From the NCBI GenBank assembly GCA_963578605.1, contig CAUZEA010000012.1, positions 1 through 64,000 on the forward strand: a DNA stretch of 64,000 nt, written 5' to 3'. A program made the position numbers and the translations under genes. A model generated the notes under the pieces. The model did not search any database, had not been told where the DNA came from, and saw nothing but the letters and a program-made list of their open reading frames with translations. Each line of letters begins with the position of its first letter. The stretch's first letter is position 1. The DNA comes from JAKVCB01 sp963578605 (GTDB taxonomy: Bacteria; Planctomycetota; Planctomycetia; Pirellulales; Lacipirellulaceae). Below, in pieces: positions 58,588-64,000 of the stretch.

Positions 58588-59961
58588 ATGGGCGAGATAC
58601 TTTTTCGCTATGAGCGGCTGGACCCGACGAGTTGGATTTATCTCTCGTCCTTATTGACGATTGCGCTTTATGTCAAATTTGGCCGGCTATGGAGCATACG
58701 CAACCTTGATTTAATCGGGCTGATTTTCCTGGCACCTGGTCTGCTCCTGGTCAAATACGGTGCCGACCTTGCTCCTTTTGACACGCAGGCGTCCCTGATT
58801 GGGCACGTTGGTCACATCTGGCTCATTGTTGTCAGTGCGTTATTTTTAGTCCGCCTGCTGTTGGACACATCGATGGTACGGCGGCCCTTGCTCGAGCCCA
58901 ATTTAAGCGTCGGGGGAATGACGTTTCTCGGGATTTCGCTGCTGGTGTTTTTAATGGCCAATGTGATTACCGGTCGTCCTGGCGTGCACGACCTGGCCGG
59001 CTCGAAGCGGGCGGCAGAGTTGAGTTCCTTGGAGGCCTCTCCCGCCGAGATCAATACACTCAAGACGCACGGGCCCGGATTCCCTTTGCTGTATTTGTTG
59101 CCGCATATATCGACCGAGAAACTGCTCAAGGAAGCAGGGACGAATGAAGGCGGTGCGGTCGCCGACCTGCAGCAACCGGCACAAATGGTCCATGCGGTGA
59201 CTGCCCGTGTCGTGGCAATCATTTCGCAGATTATGATCGTATTGGGGATGGCATTGATTGGCTTGCGCCACTTCGACAACATCAAGACGGGAATTGCGGC
59301 AGCGACACTTTACATGTTGCTTCCCTATACGGCGATGTGGACAGGTAGCGTGACGCACGCCCTTCCGGGGGCTCTTTTGGTATGGGCGATCGTCGCCTAT
59401 CGCCATCCACTGATTGGGGGGATGATACTGGGCCTGGCATTTGGCACGATTTATTACCCGCTGTTCTTGTTGCCGCTCTGGATGAGTTTTTATTGGCGGA
59501 GAGGCCTGATGCAATTCCTGTCCGGTGCGGTCACGATGGTAGCCCTGCTGGTCGTCACACTGGCGATTACTTCGGTCGATGCCGCGATGTTCTTTGCTCG
59601 TTTGCAGCAGATGTTTGGAGCTCGATTTCCGATTGGCGAAGATGTCGTAGGTATCTGGAAATACTGGAACGACGTTTATCGTTATCCAATCCTGGCTGGT
59701 TTCATCTTTCTTAGCCTGGCTTTTGCGATTTGGCCTGCTCAAAAAAATCTGGGAACTTTAATGAGTGGATCTGCAGCGTTGATGCTGGGTACGCAGTTCT
59801 GGCATGCCCATAGTGGGGGCTTGGCGCTAGCCTGGTACCTTCCACTATTGCTGATGACGATCTTTCGCCCCAATCTGGAAGACCGTGTAGCACTTTCGGT
59901 GTTGGGAGGTGGAGGATCGCGAGGGAGGCGACGCGGCAAGGTCGTCGTGCGCGCCGCGTGA
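58588..59961 (+). CDS. Polytopic membrane protein of unknown function
   Basis: A 457-residue integral membrane protein with about ten hydrophobic segments, among them WIYLSSLLTIALYVKFGRLW, VVSALFLVRLLLD, MTFLGISLLVFLMANVITG, VVAIISQIMIVLGMALIGLR, GIAAATLYMLLPYTAMW and PILAGFIFLSLAFAIWPA. HVGHIWLIVV and TGSVTHALPG are also notable. The C terminus is Arg/Gly-rich and cytoplasmic. The architecture recalls membrane glycosyltransferases (PMT/EpsG style), but no DD or other catalytic motif is clear. Function unassigned. Confidence 0.75.
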   Translation: MGEILFRYERLDPTSWIYLSSLLTIALYVKFGRLWSIRNLDLIGLIFLAPGLLLVKYGADLAPFDTQASLIGHVGHIWLIVVSALFLVRLLLDTSMVRRPLLEPNLSVGGMTFLGISLLVFLMANVITGRPGVHDLAGSKRAAELSSLEASPAEINTLKTHGPGFPLLYLLPHISTEKLLKEAGTNEGGAVADLQQPAQMVHAVTARVVAIISQIMIVLGMALIGLRHFDNIKTGIAAATLYMLLPYTAMWTGSVTHALPGALLVWAIVAYRHPLIGGMILGLAFGTIYYPLFLLPLWMSFYWRRGLMQFLSGAVTMVALLVVTLAITSVDAAMFFARLQQMFGARFPIGEDVVGIWKYWNDVYRYPILAGFIFLSLAFAIWPAQKNLGTLMSGSAALMLGTQFWHAHSGGLALAWYLPLLLMTIFRPNLEDRVALSVLGGGGSRGRRRGKVVVRAA

Positions 59962-59971
59962 GTTTTTGCTG

Positions 59972-60355
59972 CTAGTCGGGCAGTGCGTGGGGGTTCACGC
60001 CGGCGTCGACAATGCTGCAGGCCACGATCGGATCAAGCCCCAACTCACGGGCACGCGCCACCACTTCTGGAGCGTCACTTCCCGGGTTGAGCCAAAGTTG
60101 ATCGCACCCTTTAGCCGCGATTTCTTCGAGCAGCCAGATGCCGATTGCCGGTGGCAAATATAAGCTGATGCGATCGAGCTTTTGGACCGGAACGTCGGCC
60201 AGGGTTGGGTAGACGCGAAGTCCTTCGATGGAGCCTCCCTTGGGATTGACCGGGTAGACATCATATCCCCGGGTCAAATGGGCACGAATCGATTTGTTTC
60301 CAAATTTAGCCCGATCGGCACTTGCTCCGAGAATTGCAACGGTTGGTTTTGTCAT
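59972..60355 (-). CDS. CoA-binding domain protein (YccU-like)
   Basis: A 127-residue Rossmann-fold protein. TVAILGASADRAKFGNKSIR is the nucleotide-binding start, then YDVYPVNPKGGSIEGLRVYP and LDRISLYLPPAIG, ending with ELGLDPIVACSIVDAGVNP. This is the stand-alone CoA-binding domain (YccU/COG1832 type), similar to the N-terminal part of succinyl-CoA synthetase alpha. Its role is unknown. It lies convergent with the polytopic membrane protein gene. Confidence 0.85.
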   Translation of the reverse strand: MTKPTVAILGASADRAKFGNKSIRAHLTRGYDVYPVNPKGGSIEGLRVYPTLADVPVQKLDRISLYLPPAIGIWLLEEIAAKGCDQLWLNPGSDAPEVVARARELGLDPIVACSIVDAGVNPHALPD

Positions 60356-60531
60356 GAGAACACCCTGATTCCAGCAGGAAAAAAAGATCGCAAAAATGTC
60401 GTCATCTCATGGTCCGTTGCTCGTGCCGGCAGAATCGCTTCCCCCAGTCGACCACACCGCTTCAGGCCCCTCTGGGGAAGCGGGTGACCTGCTGGAATGC
60501 TCAAGGGGGACCGCAGAGTTGGAGGAGGCCA

Positions 60532-61752
60532 TTAGTCGTCGCGTCGCATGTCGACTCGTGTGCTGGTTTGCTGGGCGGCCAGCCAGGTGTGCCAACGTGG
60601 CTGATCGTAATCGAAGCTTTTCCCGTCAGAAAGGATCACCAGTGCACTGAGCACCGAGGGGTTTTTCAACAGCCGTTTTTCGATCCGTGGACCACTGCTC
60701 CCAAATGAAAAAGCACCGGAACTGGGGCTGAATTCGTATCGGTCTCCTCCGGAGGGACCGGCTCCCAAAACGAATTTGTGTTCGGTGACGAGTGCGTCAA
60801 TGAGCGGGTAGATCGTGCTGGGATCGCCAATTTCCTGCAGGGCCAACGCGGCACGGTTGACAACGAGATTCTCCTGGCTCTGGAGTGCCCGCACAAAAGA
60901 GCTGGAGGTTCCCGGGTGTGTTGAATCAATCAGATACTCCAGGCTTTGCACGCGGACCTCTTCAAGGGGATCATAAAGTACGTGGTTCACCAACACGTTG
61001 ATCGTAGTCTGATGAGGAATCTGCGACAGCACTTCCAGCAACATCAGTTTGACTTGGACGTTTTCTTCGTGCTTGAGCAGCTTTGCCACAGCGTCAGCTG
61101 CAAGTGGGTCCCGGATCGCGGCAAGGTTCTTCTGAGCTTCGAGTGCTTTATCGTGGTGTCGGTCGAAAAGCTGCCGATACCAGCGTTGCACACGCCCGCG
61201 CCACTGGGCAGCTGTGGAATCGCGTTTTTCAGCCCGTTCGAGCAACTCGATTTCCTGTTGCGTGCGGTATTTGCCTTGGTAGATCAACAAGCCGCGCGAA
61301 GCCATGAGCTCTTCACGATTCATCCAGGTGCCTCCGATCGCCTGAAAACCGAGCCGTTGCCGGGCTTGGGGATTTTGGGGATCGAGTTCCAGGACCCGTT
61401 GAAGATGTTGTTCTGCCTGCTCGGAGAGCTGATTTTCACGACACCACTCGGCCAGTTCCCAGTGGGCCTCCGGCGTGTCGGCGATCTGGTGGGCGCGCTG
61501 AGAATACTCGCGATCTGCATCGGTTTGTTGAACCACGCGGACGACCTGCTGCCGGTTGACAACAATTCGTCCATGAGCCGGTGTTTCGATCACGAAGTGC
61601 TCTGGCCGTCCTTGGTCATGGATGACATGACCTTCGATTTGCCCACCCGATTTGAGTTTCACCAGGTCGGCCGGTGCCCACAACGGACAGAGCAGGACGG
61701 TCAACAGAATCGAACCAGGCAACAGGGAGGCAGGAAGTTGCATGAAAACCAT
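60532..61752 (-). CDS. Exported HEAT-repeat protein
   Basis: A 406-residue protein with a signal peptide (MQLPASLLPGSILLTVLLCP). Residues about 30-75 resemble a small beta domain (VKLKSGGQIEGHVIHDQG; GRIVVNRQQVVRVVQQTD), then a TPR-like region (AEQHLQRVLELDPQNPQARQ RLG), and HEAT repeats (AADAVAKLLKHEENVQVKLM; LVNHVLYDPLEEVRVQSLEY; VNRAALALQEIGDPSTIYPL). It is a protein-binding scaffold of the kind common in planctomycetes. MVFMQL at 61752 is the start used; 61743 is possible. Confidence 0.78.
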   Translation of the reverse strand: MVFMQLPASLLPGSILLTVLLCPLWAPADLVKLKSGGQIEGHVIHDQGRPEHFVIETPAHGRIVVNRQQVVRVVQQTDADREYSQRAHQIADTPEAHWELAEWCRENQLSEQAEQHLQRVLELDPQNPQARQRLGFQAIGGTWMNREELMASRGLLIYQGKYRTQQEIELLERAEKRDSTAAQWRGRVQRWYRQLFDRHHDKALEAQKNLAAIRDPLAADAVAKLLKHEENVQVKLMLLEVLSQIPHQTTINVLVNHVLYDPLEEVRVQSLEYLIDSTHPGTSSSFVRALQSQENLVVNRAALALQEIGDPSTIYPLIDALVTEHKFVLGAGPSGGDRYEFSPSSGAFSFGSSGPRIEKRLLKNPSVLSALVILSDGKSFDYDQPRWHTWLAAQQTSTRVDMRRDD

Positions 61753-62375
61753 GTTTTCGTTGGTGATCGCGCTGGAATGACGGTCTTTTCCAGTATACAA
61801 GATTCGAGGTGGCCGGAGTCGTCGATTTCCTGCTTCCATCCCGCACAATCGCTAGATTCGTAATGTTCCAAGTAGCCGGAGTACCGCTGGGCACCGCCGT
61901 TAAGCCCCCAGTTAGTTTGCTGTGCGGTGATGATGACCGTCAGCGATACCCAGACCTGCGAGAATGACCGTGGCGGGGAGTTCATGGTCGAACTGCTGAC
62001 GGTGGTGGACACGAGGTTTGCTATCGCGAGTTCGTGCCGGACGAGCCTGTGCAGATCGGCCCACTCTTGAAGGAGCTGGCCAATCCGGATGGCACCGATG
62101 GTCCGCACGGTCGTGCTGACGGCTGGGTTCGACCAACGCGATTCGCCTGGTGATGAAAAAGCGAATCGTGCCTGAATTGGGGCGTCTTGTGCACGAAGTC
62201 TGCAAATGACGCCAATCGCTAGACAGTTTCTGCAAGTTGTTCATCCCAGGCTGTCCATAAAGTAAAGAAGTTTCCTATTTTCGATTTGCGCACGGCATTC
62301 TACAGGTACAAAAACGTAGAGAATCTGTGTTGATCTGCGATCGGAAAGGGATTATGACGAACGAGTTGGGAACCT
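61753..62375. other. Intergenic region without a gene
   Basis: About 620 bases between a minus-strand HEAT gene and a small plus-strand ORF. Minus-strand open frames overlapping here (61701-62108 and 61912-62244) show no domain and no ribosome binding site. No RNA gene or hairpin was recognised. Confidence 0.45.
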
Positions 62376-62609
62376 ATGATTTCCCGCCGTCCACATGGAT
62401 TCGTGGGGGTTTCACGGATGATTCGATCAGAAGGACCAGACTTCGATCTGCCAGAAGGAGAGGATTCGTTTGAACGGATGGACCGGTCTGAACGAACGAT
62501 CTACCCTTGTCGGAACGGGACGCCGAAGCGGAGCCGTTTTAAAAAGGGAACCAAGCACGTGCGTATGAATGGTAAACATCGGCGTCGCGTGCGCAAGGTC
62601 GATTGGTAG
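62376..62609 (+). CDS. Possible small basic protein
   Basis: A 77-residue ORF with a basic C terminus (TPKRSRFKKGTKHVRMNGKH RRRVRKVDW) and an acidic middle (PDFDLPEGEDSFERMDRSER). It has no clear family and no strong ribosome binding site. The charged, low-hydrophobicity composition could suit a nucleic-acid-binding small protein, or it could be a chance ORF. Confidence 0.35.
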   Translation: MISRRPHGFVGVSRMIRSEGPDFDLPEGEDSFERMDRSERTIYPCRNGTPKRSRFKKGTKHVRMNGKHRRRVRKVDW

Positions 62610-62873
62610 CGAGGTCGGCTGGTAACAGGCAAGGTTTGCCACGATTGGACCCTCATGCTGTCACCGATAGCATCGACGGGGGTTTCTTTGCGCTCTTGGT
62701 CCCTTTCCCGCTGATCTGTTGCGCTTTTCTTGCCGACATTGGCCGATAAGAGTGCTAATGGCAGTGCCAATCGGCTTGGCATGCGTGGACCGAATTCTTG
62801 GGAGGCTTGTTGGAGTCATCAGGGCGTCGAACGGATCGCGTCCTTTCACGACGCTACACACAGGGAGGGTGCC

Positions 62874-63878
62874 GTGCAGCGGCTGGTCTCAATCGTGGTG
62901 CTGGTTCTGGTTGTCGGCGCCGGCTGGAAGTTTTTGCAGGATGGGTCTTCCGGAGGCTCGGGGTCCGATACCGGTTCACCGCCGGGTTTATTTGCGCCAG
63001 CTTCGAAGGTGGTTGCCAGTGGTGGTTCACCGCCGGTGGCTTGGACGGGCAGTCCGACCGTTCGGATTGCGTCGTTCAACATTCAGGTTTTTGGTCGCGC
63101 GAAAGAGCAAAATGTGGCTGCCATGCAAACCCTGGCAGCGATCATTCGCAATTTCGATGTGATTGCCGTTCAGGAAATCAGAATCAAGGACGACTTTCTG
63201 CTACAGCGATTTTTGAGTACCTATCTCAATCCTCTCAGTGGGCGGTCGTACGACTATGTCCTGGGTCCAAGACTGGGCCGGTCCAGCAGTAAGGAGCAGT
63301 ATGCATTTATCTACGACACGAACCGCGTCGAAGTCGATCGAAATCACACCTACACGGTTCGTGATCCCGATGACCTGTTGCATCGCGAGCCATTTGTAGC
63401 CATGTTTCGTGTACGAGGCCCTCCGCCAGGTGAAGCTTTCACATTTGTGCTGGTCAACATACATACTGACCCCGATGAGGTAGATACCGAGCTCAACGAT
63501 TTAGCCAAAGTTTGTCGTGCCGTGCGTGTTGCTGCTCTTAGTGAAGACGATATCATCTTGCTGGGTGACTTTAACGTCGACGGCCAACACATGGGCGAAC
63601 TTGGAAGAATTCCTGGTTTACGCCCCCTGATCAGCGAAGTCTTCACAAACACACGCCAAACGGCCCTCTACGACAACGTATTGATTCACCACCCGTCCAC
63701 AGCTGAGTTTGTTGGCCGGGCTGGTGTCTATGACATTTTGCGTTTGCACAATCTCAAGCTGAGTGAGGCCTTGCAGGTCTCTGACCACATGCCAGTCTGG
63801 GCCGAGTTCAGTATTTACGAGAGTGTGAAACCAGGCCGCGTCGCGTCGAATCCAGAAGTGGCAACTGGCCAAAAATAA
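62874..63878 (+). CDS. Endonuclease/exonuclease/phosphatase-family protein, probably exported
   Basis: A 334-residue protein. An N-terminal hydrophobic segment (LVSIVVLVLVVGAGWKFLQ) acts as signal or anchor. The EEP/DNase-I-like fold carries RIASFNIQVFG, FDVIAVQEIRIKD, FTFVLVNIHTDPDEV, IILLGDFNVDGQH and VSDHMPVWAEFS, the catalytic Glu/His/Asn/Asp set. GTG 62874 has GGGAGG five to ten bases upstream. It could cut extracellular nucleic acids or act on phosphate esters outside the cell. The substrate is unknown. Confidence 0.85.
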   Translation: MQRLVSIVVLVLVVGAGWKFLQDGSSGGSGSDTGSPPGLFAPASKVVASGGSPPVAWTGSPTVRIASFNIQVFGRAKEQNVAAMQTLAAIIRNFDVIAVQEIRIKDDFLLQRFLSTYLNPLSGRSYDYVLGPRLGRSSSKEQYAFIYDTNRVEVDRNHTYTVRDPDDLLHREPFVAMFRVRGPPPGEAFTFVLVNIHTDPDEVDTELNDLAKVCRAVRVAALSEDDIILLGDFNVDGQHMGELGRIPGLRPLISEVFTNTRQTALYDNVLIHHPSTAEFVGRAGVYDILRLHNLKLSEALQVSDHMPVWAEFSIYESVKPGRVASNPEVATGQK

Positions 63879-64000
63879 TCCTCGCGATTCTCTTGCGGTT
63901 GTGCTAATCTCTTCAGCATAACGATTGGCGCTGGTATCCAGCGGAGTTTGCCGAGGCAAACATCCAAAAGAGCCCGTGGTCGGACATGCTTCTGTCCGGC

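Noticed and set aside
61912..62244. Minus-strand ORF of 110 residues between the HEAT gene and the small basic ORF
   Set aside because: His/Arg-rich translation with no domain or ribosome binding site.
1..64000. tRNA/rRNA genes, CRISPR arrays, insertion sequences or prophage
   Set aside because: No cloverleaf-like sequence with a T-loop motif, no rRNA similarity, no CRISPR-style spaced repeats and no transposase or integrase ORF were recognised.

Overview
The window looks like a stretch of a planctomycete chromosome, probably of the Pirellulales type, with moderate GC content. The evidence is the gene repertoire: a very large signal-peptide protein that joins a sugar-dehydrogenase-like propeller, HEAT repeats and a CxxCH heme domain; a Tat-exported Gfo/Idh/MocA oxidoreductase; several ECF sigma/anti-sigma pairs; a pseudopilin-like (DUF1559-like) domain; a MerR-TPR fusion; a cysteine/arginine-rich repeat lipoprotein; and many short conserved orphans. 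Genes are loosely packed on both strands. Few have strong Shine-Dalgarno sites, and GTG and TTG starts are common. I see no tRNA, rRNA, CRISPR array, integrase, transposase or phage structural gene, so this reads as core chromosome with one decayed patch.

Layout. 1-0.9 kb: a 13-bp minisatellite at the left edge and an 18-bp tandem repeat, no convincing gene. 0.9-3.7 kb: folK-panC (overlapping stop/start) and an lgt with a PDZ-like insertion. 3.8-6.4 kb: ECF sigma, membrane anti-sigma and a secreted PDZ protein. 6.4-8.6 kb: rlmN and sppA on the minus strand, closed by a 32-bp perfect palindrome. 8.9-11.7 kb: a sugar-isomerase-like protein and a second ECF/anti-sigma pair. 11.8-20.4 kb: a helical orphan, Gfo/Idh oxidoreductase, LRR protein, the 1336-residue heme protein and a small membrane protein. 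20.7-22.6 kb: a gene-poor decayed patch holding a frameshifted RRM protein and a frameshifted oligopeptide ABC ATPase. 22.6-26.3 kb: an orphan, a VanZ-like protein, then a third ECF factor with an anti-sigma/pseudopilin fusion.

27-34 kb: M48 protease, dprA, a LuxR-type regulator with a degenerate receiver, aroB, an orphan ParA and a TPR protein. 34.6-43.6 kb: two envelope proteins, then hpf-ptsN-ptsH-ptsI, an RNase E/G and L21. This groups ribosome hibernation, a regulatory-type phosphotransfer chain without sugar permeases, and RNA decay. 44-47.5 kb: class II (B12-dependent) ribonucleotide reductase behind a 700-bp leader with a good NrdR-box match. 47.9-64 kb: DegT aminotransferase, a predicted PD-(D/E)XK protein, ykgJ-hisS, NUDIX, PAS-PilZ, lipoate ligase family, HEAT proteins, the Cys-rich repeat lipoprotein, MerR-TPR, a polytopic membrane protein, a CoA-binding protein and an EEP-family nuclease/phosphatase.

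No single locus is an obvious new defence or biosynthetic system. The most interesting items are the Lgt-PDZ insertion, the anti-sigma/pseudopilin fusion behind a hairpin, the hpf-PTS cluster, the nrdJ leader, the repeat lipoprotein, and a recurring pattern of short tandem duplications, two of which span stop codons.
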